This document shows positions 7,513-17,538 of a stretch of DNA of 64,000 nucleotides, piece by piece. The stretch lies in assembly GCA_963765585.1 (NCBI GenBank), contig CAVXXB010000008.1:186001-250000 (forward strand), written 5' to 3'. Numbering within the stretch: position 1 is the first letter of the stretch; each line of letters opens with the position of its first letter. Below the pieces are notes generated by a model. That model was not told the origin of the DNA. It made no database searches and saw only the letters and a program-made list of their open reading frames with translations. This DNA comes from CAVXXB01 sp963765585. GTDB lineage: Bacteria; Calditrichota; Calditrichia; JAJRVZ01. The position numbers and the translations under genes were made by a program.

Positions 7513-9109
7513 TATTGCTGATTTTCTGGTTATAGGGAGTGGAATTGCCGGATTAAGTTATGCACTTCAGGTGGCCGAACATGGTTCGGTGGTTATTATT
7601 ACAAAGAAAAAAGACAAAGAATCGAATACCAACTACGCCCAGGGCGGAATTGCTTCAGTCTTTGATTCAGAAGATTCCATAGACTCGCATTATCATGATA
7701 CAATAGAAGCCGGAGCGGGACTTTGTCACGAAGATGAAGTCAAGTTTATGGTGGAACACGGTCCAGCGGTTATACAACAATTAATTGATGTAGGTGTTGC
7801 CTTTTCAAAGTCTAAAAAAGGTAAATTTGAATTAGGAATTGAAGGCGGGCATACGCATCACCGGATTGTGCATGCACATGATTTTACCGGCCAGGAAATT
7901 GAACGGGCATTGCTGTATCATATCAAAAAACATCCCAATATAAAGGTATTTCAGAAACATGTTGCCATTGACCTGCTCACCGAGCATCAGACACCCGGCC
8001 GGGATTATAGCAAAGGCATTCATTGCTGGGGAGCCTATGTTCTCGATATAAAAAAGAAAAATGTCCAGATCATACGTGCAAAAACCACGCTTCTGGCCAC
8101 AGGCGGCTGCGGGAGAGTATATTTACATACATCCAACCCGGACATTGCTACGGGTGATGGCGTGGCCATGGCATACCGCGCCGGCGCAAAAATTGCCAAT
8201 CTTGAATTTATGCAGTTTCATCCGACTACGTTATTTAGTCTCGGGTCGGATTCTTTCCTGATATCAGAGGCAGTGCGGGGATTTGGTGCGGTTTTGCGCA
8301 CTGAAAGTGGCGAAGCATTCATGAAGAAATATGATCCACGGGCAGAACTGGCGCCCCGTGATATCGTTGCACGTTCCATCGATTCAGAAATGAAAAAAAG
8401 CGGTGATCGTTGCGTATATCTGGATTTATCACATATAAGCGCATCAAAAGTAAAGGATCGTTTTCCAAATATCTATCAGAAATGCCTGAAATATAATATC
8501 GATATTACATCAGATCCCGTACCCGTCGTTCCGGCGGCCCATTATATGTGCGGTGGCGTTGTTGTTGACAGAATGGGCAGAACCAATATCGAGCGCTTAT
8601 TTGTTTGTGGCGAATCTGCATTTACCGGTGTTCATGGGGCCAATCGTCTGGCCAGCAACTCGTTGTTAGAAGCCGTGGTCTATTCAAATACGGCTGCAAA
8701 GACCTCTGTTGAATTGGTAAAAAAAGAACGCAAAAAAATACCGCAAATATTACCCTGGAACATCGAAGGTACCTTTAATCATGATGAGTGGGTATACATC
8801 TTCCATGACCGTCAGGTTATCAAATCAGTGATGTGGGACTATGTGGGTATTGTTCGATCCAGTTTCAGATTGGCAAGGGCAGCAAGAAGATTGAATATCA
8901 TTGTGGATGAAGTGGAAGAATTTTACCGGAAAACCACGATAACTAAAGATCTGATCGAATTGCGTAATATTGCCTGCGTGGCAAAGTTAATTCTGCAATG
9001 CGCGATGAGTCGCCGTGAAAGCCGGGGCTTACATTATATGACCGACTATCCCAAAAAAGACGATAACTTTTGGAATCATGATACTTTAATATCAATACCA
9101 GTGGCATGA
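7502..9109 (+). CDS. nadB: L-aspartate oxidase
   Basis: 535 residues. This flavoenzyme oxidises L-aspartate to iminoaspartate, the first step of de novo NAD synthesis. It shows the FAD dinucleotide motif GSGIAG (12-17), SNTNYAQGGIA, the HAHDFTGQEIERAL region, LEFMQFHPT, and the C-terminal GVHGANRLASNSLLE flavin site typical of NadB and fumarate-reductase flavoproteins. ATG 7502 or 7505 can start it. Its TGA overlaps the ATG of the next gene. NadA and NadC are not in the window. Confidence 0.96.
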   Translation: MMNDIADFLVIGSGIAGLSYALQVAEHGSVVIITKKKDKESNTNYAQGGIASVFDSEDSIDSHYHDTIEAGAGLCHEDEVKFMVEHGPAVIQQLIDVGVAFSKSKKGKFELGIEGGHTHHRIVHAHDFTGQEIERALLYHIKKHPNIKVFQKHVAIDLLTEHQTPGRDYSKGIHCWGAYVLDIKKKNVQIIRAKTTLLATGGCGRVYLHTSNPDIATGDGVAMAYRAGAKIANLEFMQFHPTTLFSLGSDSFLISEAVRGFGAVLRTESGEAFMKKYDPRAELAPRDIVARSIDSEMKKSGDRCVYLDLSHISASKVKDRFPNIYQKCLKYNIDITSDPVPVVPAAHYMCGGVVVDRMGRTNIERLFVCGESAFTGVHGANRLASNSLLEAVVYSNTAAKTSVELVKKERKKIPQILPWNIEGTFNHDEWVYIFHDRQVIKSVMWDYVGIVRSSFRLARAARRLNIIVDEVEEFYRKTTITKDLIELRNIACVAKLILQCAMSRRESRGLHYMTDYPKKDDNFWNHDTLISIPVA

Positions 9110-10320
9110 CAAGTATTATAATTAGCATTATCGGATTAATCCTTTCATTTTTTTTCGCCGGATCAGAAACGGCATTTATCTCTGTAAACAATATCCGGTT
9201 TGAACTCTGGCTGAAACAAAAGAAAACCGGAACCAGGCAGGCAAAAAAGTATTTCTATCAGCCGGAACTGTTTTTATCCACTACATTAGTTGGGAATAAT
9301 ATTGCTAATATTCTGACTACTTCATATGCCACTATTTTTCTGATCGCATATTTTTCAAACACTATAACATGGCTGATTATTACTTTTGTGCTCCTATTAA
9401 TTGGTGAAATCATCCCAAAAATTCTATTCAGAACCTACGCCAATAACCTGATCCTGAAAATAATATTTCTGATAAAATTCTTTCATTTTATTTTAAACCC
9501 GATAATCTGGCTGGCAAATAAGTTAAGCAATGCCATATTAAACCTACTCAATATGCATAAACATACAAGCAATGATATTCTTGATAAAACAGAAATTGCT
9601 GTACTAGTGAATGAAGCCAGGGTAAATGGTTTGGTAGATGCAGAAGAACAAAAAATTATAACACGGGTGCTGGATTTTTCAGATAAACTGGTTCGTGAGG
9701 CCATGATTCCCCGGACGATGCTTGCTGCAGTAGATTATAAGGCAGGTATAACTGGAATAAAAAAACTTATCAGTAATACAGGATATACAAAAATACCGGT
9801 TTATAAAGGCACAATTGATAATATTATAGGAATCGTGTTTTTATATGACTTGTTTCTTAGTCCGGTATCGCTCGATGCGCTGATTCGCCCTGTAAGATTC
9901 TCACCGGAAAACAAACGCTGCGGTGAGTTACTCAAAGAATTCAAGGTAACCAATACGACAGTCTCGATCGTCATTGATGAATACGGGGGAACTGCCGGAA
10001 TTGTGACGGTAGAAGATCTGATGGAGGAATTATTTGGCGAAATTGACGAAATGTCGTCGGATGATACGGTGGGCATACGGGCGCTGAACCGGACCACGTA
10101 TCGTATTAAGGCCAATGAAACAATCGAAAATCTGAATGAACGGCTGGATATTGAACTACCGGAAGGTCCTTTTGAAACTATGGGCGGTTTTATAATTTCC
10201 CAACTTGGCTATATCCCCAAAGAGGGTGAAGTGCTGGATTTGGAAAAATATAAATTAATTATTACCAAATCTGATATAAAAAAAATATATGATGTCAGGT
10301 TAGTCATTAAAACAGATTAA
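9106..10320 (+). CDS. CNNM/CBS/CorC-HlyC membrane protein
   Basis: 404 residues. An N-terminal CNNM (DUF21) domain with three or four membrane helices (about 1-140; FFFAGSETAF near the start, GEIIPKIL) is followed by a CBS pair (about 185-310, with VREAMIPRTML and IDEYGGTAGIVTVEDLMEELFGEI) and a CorC_HlyC domain (about 325-404). The family is linked to magnesium/cobalt efflux, and 'hemolysin' is a legacy name. ATGA overlap with nadB. It is the last intact gene before the phosphate locus. Confidence 0.92.
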   Translation: MTSIIISIIGLILSFFFAGSETAFISVNNIRFELWLKQKKTGTRQAKKYFYQPELFLSTTLVGNNIANILTTSYATIFLIAYFSNTITWLIITFVLLLIGEIIPKILFRTYANNLILKIIFLIKFFHFILNPIIWLANKLSNAILNLLNMHKHTSNDILDKTEIAVLVNEARVNGLVDAEEQKIITRVLDFSDKLVREAMIPRTMLAAVDYKAGITGIKKLISNTGYTKIPVYKGTIDNIIGIVFLYDLFLSPVSLDALIRPVRFSPENKRCGELLKEFKVTNTTVSIVIDEYGGTAGIVTVEDLMEELFGEIDEMSSDDTVGIRALNRTTYRIKANETIENLNERLDIELPEGPFETMGGFIISQLGYIPKEGEVLDLEKYKLIITKSDIKKIYDVRLVIKTD

Positions 10321-10327
10321 CAAAGTA

Positions 10328-10361
10328 TTAATACAATCCTAACACAATTCTAACAATATTC
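10328..10361 (+). promoter_or_regulatory. Pho-box-like 11-bp direct repeats upstream of phoB
   Basis: TTAATA at 10328, CTAACA at 10339 and CTAACA at 10350, each 11 bp apart, with a weaker CTTATT at 10361. CTAACA-N5-CTAACA has the geometry of a PhoB/PhoP binding site (an 11-bp period puts each half-site on the same DNA face). It lies 48-75 bp before the phoB ATG and would fit autoregulation. The same pair occurs at 17444-17460. Confidence 0.72.
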
Positions 10362-10402
10362 TTATTAAATTAAATCGTTTTCCATTTATTAAAGAGTAAC
10401 TG

Positions 10403-11085
10403 ATGGCAAAAGAAAAGATACTTGTCATAGACGATGAAGAAGATATTCTGGATTTGGTTCGTTATAATCTGGAAAAAGAAGGTTATCAAATCACCTGCCT
10501 CAAAACAGGGGAAGAAGCCATTATATTTGCGCAAAAATTGAAACCCGATCTGATGTTGCTTGATTTAATGCTTCCTGGTGTTGATGGCCTTGAAGTATGC
10601 AAATTGCTGAAGAATGATCAGGAAACAAGCCAGATTCCTATAATAATGCTGACGGCCAAGGGCGAGGAAAGTGACATCGTAACAGGTCTGGAGTTAGGCG
10701 CAGATGATTATATATCAAAGCCTTTTAGTCCAAAAGTTTTAATTGCCAGGGTCAGAACGGTATTACGGCGAAACGCAGATCAGATCAGATATCAGATAGA
10801 TTTGAGATTAATGATTTTATTATCGATCCGGGTAGATTTATTATTCTTATAAAAATCAGGAACTTGGATCTTACATTTACAGAATTTCGTTTATTGCAAT
10901 TGCTGGCCACCAGACCGGGTTGGGTCTTTACTCGATATCAGATAGTGGATGCGTTACGTGGAGAAGATTATCCGGTTACAGAACGCGCTGTGGATGTTCA
11001 GATTGTGGGTTTGCGTAAAAAACTTGGCGAGGGTGGGAAGTTGATACAAACCGTTCGCGGCGTCGGCTATAGGTTTAAGGAATAA
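10403..11085 (+). pseudogene. phoB: PhoB-type response regulator, single frameshift
   Basis: Two adjacent frames together make a complete OmpR/PhoB-class regulator. The receiver (codons 1-132) has Asp10/Asp11, Asp54 (LLDLMLPG), Thr84 and Lys106. The winged helix lies in another frame from about 10801, with DLTFTEFRLLQLLATRPGWV and a final GVGYRFKE. The reading frame changes between about 10770 and 10800, in a stretch made of repeated GATCAGAT-like bases, so slippage is plausible. One indel restores about 227 residues. Either a real inactivation or an assembly error; the coding pattern is otherwise undamaged. It is followed 3 nt later by its kinase. Confidence 0.85.
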
Positions 11086-11088
11086 AAA

Positions 11089-12862
11089 ATGACGCAAAAA
11101 AGACTTCTGTGGCAATTGTTCCCCTCATACCTATTGATAACACTGCTATCGTTAATTGCTGTCACAGTTTATTCATACTACATTGTCAGTGATATATATC
11201 TGGAAGAAAAGTCGTCAGATCTGAGATCGCGGGTCTATCTGGTCGAAAACCAGGTTCAGGAGTATCTTAAAAATCCCAATTCTACTCAAATTGATTCGTT
11301 GTGTAAGATAATTGGCTCCAAATCGAATACCCGATTAACGATTATATTACCTGATGGCACGGTACTCGCAGATTCACAAGAAGATCCGGTTAATATGGAT
11401 AATCATGCCAACCGGCCCGAAATAATAACCGCATTAAATGGCACAATCGGAACGTCAACAAGATACAGTGCAACTATTGAAACCGAACTCATGTATGTTG
11501 CGGTTCCCATCCAGGATCAAGGTAAATTACTCGGAATTTTACGTGCGTCCGTACCACTCATCTTTATTGAAAAAACATTATCAGCCATCCGTGTAAGAAT
11601 TATATATTCTGCGCTCGTAATCTCAATTATAGTTGCATTTATTAGTCTGTTAATGGCTAACAATATAAGTAAGCCTTTGGAAGAAATGAAAAACGGGGTG
11701 GAAAAATTTGCCCATGGTGAACTCACGTTTCGGTCTGCAAAAACCGGGATCAAAAGAACTTGGGAAATTAACCGATGCGCTTAATCAAATGGCTGCCCAA
11801 CTGGATGATAAAATTCGTACGATAATTGAGCAGAAGAATGAACAGGAAGCAGTTTTGGAAAGTATGGTGGAAAGTGTCATTGCGGTAGATCGTCAGGGAA
11901 ATATCATTAATTTGAATCAGGCGGCGGCAACCATTTTCAGGCTAGACAGCACAAAGGTCATCAATAAACCCGTGAAGGAGATTGTAAATAATACGGATTT
12001 GATAAATCTGATTGAACGCACCCTGAGCAGTACCGAACCGGTTGAGGATGAAATATTTCTGAAAGAGGAAGGGCAGTACTACCTGCAGGTTCACGGAACG
12101 GTGCTCACTAATGAAAAAGACCATGTTATTGGCGCGGTGATAGTGTTAAATGATTTAACACGATTACGCAGACTGGAAAAAGTCAGGCGTGATTTTGTAG
12201 CCAATGTATCGCATGAGATCCGCACACCGCTAACATCCATAAAAGGATTTGCAGAGACATTATTGGATGGCGCAATAAACGATACGGAAACCGCAATCGG
12301 ATTTGTCAAGATCATAAATAAGCAATCGGATCGATTGAATGCAATTATCGAAGATTTACTCATCCTGGCACGACTTGAACAGGAGGATGAGAGAGCGCAG
12401 CTTGAGTTTAATAAATATTCGCTGAATAAAATGTTAGAATAGCGCAATTCAGGTTTGTCTGCCAAAAGCAATAAAAAATCAGTCGAATTAATTTTGCTTA
12501 ATCAGGATGATATATCCATTAAAATGAATCCGGATTTGCTCGAACAGGCTGTTGTAAATCTGATAGATAATGCCATTAAGTTTAGCAAGGAAAACAGTCA
12601 GGTTACAATAAATGTTGATCAGAATTCAAGAAAAACAGTTATCACCGTAGTTGACAATGGCGTCGGTATTGAGCGGAAACATTTACCAAGATTATTTGAG
12701 CGGTTTTACCGTGTTGATAAAGCACGAAGCCGGAGCATGGGCGGCACAGGTCTTGGTCTGGCGATTGTAAAACACATCGCCCAGGTTCATGGTGGCAATG
12801 CCAGCGTAGAAAGTGAACCAAATAAAGGCAGTAAGTTTTCAATTTACATCCCATTAACATAA
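11089..12862 (+). pseudogene. phoR: PhoR-type histidine kinase, frameshift plus stop
   Basis: The pieces together form a full membrane sensor kinase: N-terminal helix (about 9-31), periplasmic sensor with ILPDGTVLADS, a second membrane helix, HAMP (NNISKPLEEMKNGV), PAS (SMVESVIAVDRQGNIINLN), HisKA with FVANVSHEIRTPL, and HATPase_c with LIDNAIKFS and GGTGLGLAIVKH. An indel near 11745 changes frame. At 12440 a TAG interrupts the protein; removing one T there and adding one A in the A-run near 12466 would give a natural SAIQVCLPKSNKKS sequence. The cognate kinase of the upstream regulator; probably inactive as sequenced. Confidence 0.85.
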
Positions 12863-12912
12863 TTGATATTGAAATATATTCATTATAAATTAAACAAAAT
12901 GTGAGAGGTGAA

Positions 12913-14022
12913 ATGACGAACAAGAATAATATAAACTCCGAGAGATTAAAAGTAATATTGCAAATATTGCAATTGCTTTTTTTCCTTTATCTCTTCCTGT
13001 TCAGCATCAACATGATGGGGTCTGCATTAAAACTATTTGGTAAGGATTTTGCCGAATCATTAATCGCAAATACCTCCAATCCCCTTGTTGGCTTGTTTAT
13101 AGGCATTCTGGCCACATCCGTGATACAGAGTTCCTCTTCCACAACCTCCATTGTCGTGGGAATGGTTGGTGCCGGTGCGTTGAATGTGGCCAATGCAATC
13201 CCGATTGTCATGGGTGCGAATATCGGAACTTCAGTAACCAATACGATTGTTAGTCTGGTAAATATCAACCGGGCCAATGAATTCCGAAGGTCATTTGCCG
13301 CATCTACAGTCCACGATTTTTTTAATATTCTGGCAGTTATTGTAATCTTTCCGGTGCAGTATGCGACCAATTTTCTGGGCATTGTTTCCGGATTTATGGC
13401 CAATGTATTTCAAAATGTGGGCGGTTTAAAATGGTTTAATCCGATTAAGGAATCAACAAAACCGCTTAATAAATCTGCTGATAGATGTTAGTTGGTAATC
13501 ATCCCTGGATCTTGCTTATTATTTCTTTGTTAATACTTTTTATCGCGTTGAAACAAATCGTTGGTGTTCTCAAGGTGCTGCTTGTGCAACGGACAGAAGC
13601 CTGGTTTGACAAAGTTTTGTTTAAGAATTCATTCCGGGCATTTGCAGTTGGTTTATTTATTACATTGATGGCACAGAGCAGTTCTATCACCACCAGTTTG
13701 ATTGTACCAATGGCCGGTGCCGGTATTTTAACTCTGGTACAAATTTTTCCCTATACATTGGGTGCAAACATTGGGACGACGATTACAGCCATGCTGGCTT
13801 CACTCGTTACCGGCAATGTGAGCGCTGTAGTTGTAGCATTTGCCCATTTAAATTTTAACATTAGTCCGGGATCATTTAGTCTGGTGGCCATTGAAAAAGG
13901 TACCCATCACAATGGCCGAAAAAATGGCTGAGCTGGCAATCCGGAACAAAATAATACCATTTGCATATATTTTAATTATGTTTTTTGCAATTCCAATACT
14001 TGTATTTTTTCTTTTTAAATGA
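12913..14022 (+). pseudogene. Na+/phosphate cotransporter (NptA/PNaS family), multiple frameshifts
   Basis: Start ATG 12913 with a GAGGTG Shine-Dalgarno. The two duplicated transporter halves are clear: SVIQSSSSTTSIVVGMVGAG with MGANIGTSVTNT in the first, and MAQSSSITTSLIVPMAGAG with LGANIGTTITAM in the second. The frame changes twice near 13460-13483 and again between about 13865 and 13905; the last piece (MAEKMAELAIRNKIIPFAYI) ends at TGA 14022. At least three indels. Intact homologues carry phosphate in with sodium. The position between phoR and phoU supports a phosphate role. Confidence 0.82.
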
Positions 14023-14036
14023 AATAGGGGAATGTA

Positions 14037-14711
14037 ATGAAGGAACTATTAGCAATTTTCAAAAAAGATAGTCTGATTGATCAAGCCTATCAGAGAACAT
14101 ATGAAATGATGGACATCACTGAAAAGATGTTCATAGAAGCCAAACGTAGTTTGCGTGAAGAGGATAATAATAAACTTACGATAAATATTTATGATCAGGA
14201 TATTGCAGTAAATAAATTTGAGCGCGAAGTCAGGCGCAAAGTACTGAGTCATCTTGCGGTAAGTGGATCCCATGATCTCTATTCCGGATTGACACTGGTG
14301 AGTATTATTATCGATATTGAACGGGTAGGCGACTATACCAAAAATATCATTGAAATCGCTCAGAATCACCCCAATCGGCTGGATGGCGGACTTTATGATG
14401 ATGACCTGGTCCGCGTAGAACAAGCGGTCTCCGATGTATTCTCAAAGATTAGAAATGCATTTGAAAATGTGAATGAAGATATAGCCCGGGAAATATGTGA
14501 AGAATATGAATGGGTGAACAAAATCTGTGATCAGCATGCGATTGATTATTTAAACGGTCGTGATAAAACTATCCCCAGTACAGATATTGTGGCGCTCAGC
14601 CTGTATTTTCGATTTCTTAAACGAATATATTCGCATCTCAGAAATGTGGCTTCCAGTGTGATCAATCCGTTTGATAAAATTGGTTTTTACAAGAAAGAGA
14701 AAAAGGACTAA
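14037..14711 (+). CDS. phoU: PhoU-like phosphate signalling protein
   Basis: 224 residues, all helical, with two repeated PhoU three-helix bundles. It includes the metal-site type motifs DQDIAVNKFEREVRRK in the first half and the C-terminal RFLKRIYSHLRNVASSVINP in the second. PhoU dampens PhoR signalling and often partners PstB or Na/Pi transporters. A good GGGG-A-rich Shine-Dalgarno (AGGGGAATGTA) precedes the ATG. It is intact although its three upstream operon partners are broken, which is a notable contrast. Confidence 0.88.
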   Translation: MKELLAIFKKDSLIDQAYQRTYEMMDITEKMFIEAKRSLREEDNNKLTINIYDQDIAVNKFEREVRRKVLSHLAVSGSHDLYSGLTLVSIIIDIERVGDYTKNIIEIAQNHPNRLDGGLYDDDLVRVEQAVSDVFSKIRNAFENVNEDIAREICEEYEWVNKICDQHAIDYLNGRDKTIPSTDIVALSLYFRFLKRIYSHLRNVASSVINPFDKIGFYKKEKKD

Positions 14712-14759
14712 GAGAATAATCCTTTTATAATGTGCCTCGATTTTCGGGAAAATAACCGG

Positions 14760-16401
14760 GTGAATATTTTTAAGTCTATTTTGGGTTGTATCATTTATTT
14801 TGTCTGTTTACCCGGTTTTTCACAATCTGTTTCATCCTTCCGGTATAATGCGCTGATTCTCTTTATAATTATATTCTATATTTAAGTTCCGATGACCTTC
14901 AGGGACGGGGTACCGGTACGCCCGGTGAACGATTGGCCGCCCAATTTATAAAACAAAAACTTATTTCTTATAATGTCGAACCGGCAATAAATGGTAAGAC
15001 TTTTTATCAAAATATACCAATGCACAGTAGCCGTGCAGAAAAGTCCGTCTAATCTGGACCTGAATGTTAATGGAAAAAAGTATCAGTTAAAATTAAGTGA
15101 TGATTATCTTCTATATAACTCCGGATCGGCCACCTTTATCCCAAACTTTGTTTCTCTTTGCTTTGTAGGATATGGAATAATTGCCCCTGAATATGACTAT
15201 AATGATTATCAGGCTGTTGATGTCCAGGATAAAATTGTCGTATTTATGGATGGTGAACCCTGGTCAGATGATCCGTTTTACTTTGACGGTCATAGTGAGA
15301 CGATTTATAGCAGCCCTGATACAAAACAACGCCTGGCGATTTCGCGTGGGGCGCGCGGCAGCATCATTATTCCAAATCCACGATCTGTGAGAAAAAAATC
15401 ATGGAATCAAATAAGAAATGAATTTTCCTTTGAGGATACTAAACTCGCCTCATATGTGAATGCCCATCTGAGTATTCTGATTAATCCTGAAATTGCGGAC
15501 AGGCTGTTCGTTACATCACCCAATTTACTTTCCGATGTATATGAAATGGATCAAACGGGACTCATGCAAAGTTTTGATTTAAAATCAGAGATTGCATTTA
15601 CCGGGGTATTTGAAGAACGAGATTTTTTGGCAACCAATGTAGCCGGTCTGGTCCGCGGTCGTGAAGATAAATATGTGCTTGTTTCAGCACATTATGATCA
15701 TCTGGGAATCGGACCGGCAGTAAATCGGAGACTCCATTTATAACGGCCTTGTCTGATAATGCGGCCGGTGTGGCTGCTTTGCTGGAGATTGCCAGGAATC
15801 TGGCCAAGCCGGTCCGATCAATTATCCCGTTCCATTATATTTCTATTTACCACAGGTGAAGAAAAAGGACTGTTAGGCTCAACTTATTATACAGATCACC
15901 CAATTGTACCATTATATCGCACTTCTGCCAATGTGAATATTGATGGCCTGGCGATTTTTGATGAATTTGAAGACGTGATTGGAGTTGGGGAGGAATTATC
16001 ATCCCTCGGTGCCGAATTAAGAAAAGTAACCAATACAATGGATTTGACTGTGTCTGAAATTCCGGAAGACTATTTCATCGAATCAAAAAGTTTGAACCGT
16101 TCAGATCAGTTTGCATTCGCCCGGGCTGGTATACCATCAATACTGATAGTTGAAGGCCTAAATTATAAAAATACACTATACCGCGAAGGCATTGAGAGAA
16201 TGATCTATTGGAATGAAAATATATATCATACACCTTTTGATGATGCAGTTCAAAATATTAACCTTGAGGCGGCGGTTCAACACACAAATTTAATTCTGGA
16301 ATATATTATTCATTTAGCAGATTTGGATACTGGATCCGAAATGGAAACCTGGTATTCCGTTCAATACTGCCAGATTACGTTCTATTGCGGAAAAGAGATG
16401 A
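14760..16401 (+). pseudogene. Secreted M28-family metallopeptidase, at least five frameshifts
   Basis: Assembled across frames from a GTG at 14760. The signal peptide (ILGCIIYFVCLPGFSQS) is followed by SSDDLQGRGTGTPGERLAA, a PA-like insert, and the zinc motifs HYDHLG, DNAAGVAALLE and TTGEEKGLLGS. The C-terminus, after one more shift near 16340, reads WKPGIPFNTARLRSIAEKR and stops at 16399-16401. Shifts are near 14880, 15040, 15745, 15815 and 16340. Every metal-site motif survives. The family comprises zinc aminopeptidases, usually periplasmic or exported. It separates phoU from pstS; a link to phosphate is not evident. Confidence 0.82.
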
Positions 16402-16407
16402 GGAAAG

Positions 16408-17388
16408 ATGATAATGTACAAGTTTATATTAATAGAGACTTCTGAAAAATGTTATAAATACTTGTCATTAGTCACCCTGAATTTAGTTCAGGGTCTATTA
16501 AAAGAGATTCTGAAACAAGTTCAGAATGACGTACAGAAAAAAATAATCATTTTTCAGAAATTTCCAATAATATTACTTGGGATATTACTTATTGTTGCCG
16601 GATGTTCCAGGCAGCCGGATATAAAATATATCCGTATAAAAGGTTCTGATACCATGCGTAATTTGGCCTCCAGGTGGTCAGAAGAGTATATGATGGTGAA
16701 TAAAAATATATCTGTTTATTCCGAAGGCGGAGGCTCCGTTCAGGGAATAAGGGCATTAATCAATGGTGAAATAGATATTTGTACAGCGTCTCGTCCGATG
16801 TTACCGTCAGAAGTCCGACAGTTGGCAGAAAATCATGATAAACTCGGGATGGCGCACCTTGTAGCAAAAGATGCCTTAAGTGTATATACGAATCCTGCTA
16901 ATCCGGTAAGTACTTTATCGTTAAGTGATTTGGAAAAAATATTCACCGGTAAAATCAGAAACTGGAAAGCCTTCAATGGGCCCGATATGTTGATTCATGT
17001 TATAAATCGCTCACCAAATTCAGGTACGTTTTTATATTTTAAGGAACATGTGCTTCGCGATCAGCAATATTTAGGGGATGTAACAACCAAGTATTCAACG
17101 CAGGAAATAGTAAACTCGGTCCTCAATGATACTGCGGCAATTGGATATGGTGGGACAGCATATGGTGATGAGGTTATCCACATTAAAATAAATGGAATTG
17201 CGCCGACGATTGAAAATGTAAATAATGATTCATATCCGATAGTAAGATATCTCTATTTGTATACCATAGATACTCCAACAGGTCACATCAAGGCATTTAT
17301 CGATTGGGTGCTTGACCTTCCGGGCCAGGCAGTGGTCGCAAAAGTTGGCTTTATTCCGCTATGGACACAACCCATCTCTGTTCGTTAA
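16408..17388 (+). CDS. pstS: PstS-like phosphate-binding lipoprotein
   Basis: 326 codons as drawn. The PBP-like domain runs from about residue 75 (IRIKGSDTMRNLASRWSEEY, SEGGGSVQGIRALINGEIDI, NRSPNSGTFLYFKEHVL, IGYGGTAY), the phosphate-binding fold of PstS. A lipobox (LLIVAGC) places it as a lipoprotein. GAGGAAAG precedes ATG 16408. Odd point: codons 21-41 are a dispersed palindromic repeat (16471-16530) read through, so the region before the lipoprotein signal is unusually long. No ABC partners (pstCAB) are in the window. Confidence 0.88.
   Translation: MIMYKFILIETSEKCYKYLSLVTLNLVQGLLKEILKQVQNDVQKKIIIFQKFPIILLGILLIVAGCSRQPDIKYIRIKGSDTMRNLASRWSEEYMMVNKNISVYSEGGGSVQGIRALINGEIDICTASRPMLPSEVRQLAENHDKLGMAHLVAKDALSVYTNPANPVSTLSLSDLEKIFTGKIRNWKAFNGPDMLIHVINRSPNSGTFLYFKEHVLRDQQYLGDVTTKYSTQEIVNSVLNDTAAIGYGGTAYGDEVIHIKINGIAPTIENVNNDSYPIVRYLYLYTIDTPTGHIKAFIDWVLDLPGQAVVAKVGFIPLWTQPISVR
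16471..16530. repeat. Palindromic REP-like element inside the pstS 5' region
   Basis: Two hairpins: CACCCTGAA/TTCAGGGTC (16473-16495) and GATTCTGAA/TTCAGAATGAC (16506-16530), with GTCA and TGAC at the outer ends. This form is a common dispersed palindrome in many bacterial genomes. A partial relative (GTCATCCTGCTGAGGACC) occurs near 50997-51014. It lies in frame within the 5' coding part of pstS. Confidence 0.75.
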
Positions 17389-17432
17389 AACATGTTTTAA
17401 TAACAGTATTTTAACTGAGTTCTTGTAGAAAT

Positions 17433-17474
17433 TTAGCTCTCCTCTAACAGTTCCCTAACAATACCTTCCTAATA
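17433..17474 (+). promoter_or_regulatory. Pho-box-like direct repeats upstream of the TonB receptor
   Basis: CTAACA at 17444-17449 and CTAACA at 17455-17460, 11 bp apart, with weaker in-phase TTAGCT at 17433 and TTCCTA at 17466. It is identical in its core to the pair before phoB (10339/10350). It lies about 80 bp before the ATG at 17539. This makes the receptor and the gene after it candidates for PhoB control. Confidence 0.7.
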
Positions 17475-17538
17475 TTGTCTAATATAATTTTTATCCCAGG
17501 GTTAATATGAACGTTTTAATATTTAAGGAGAGGTTCTT

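Noticed and set aside
10770..10864. Programmed frameshift in phoB
   Set aside because: No X-XXY-YYZ slippery site followed by a clear stem-loop was found, and neighbouring genes are broken in the same way, so accidental or technical indels are more likely.
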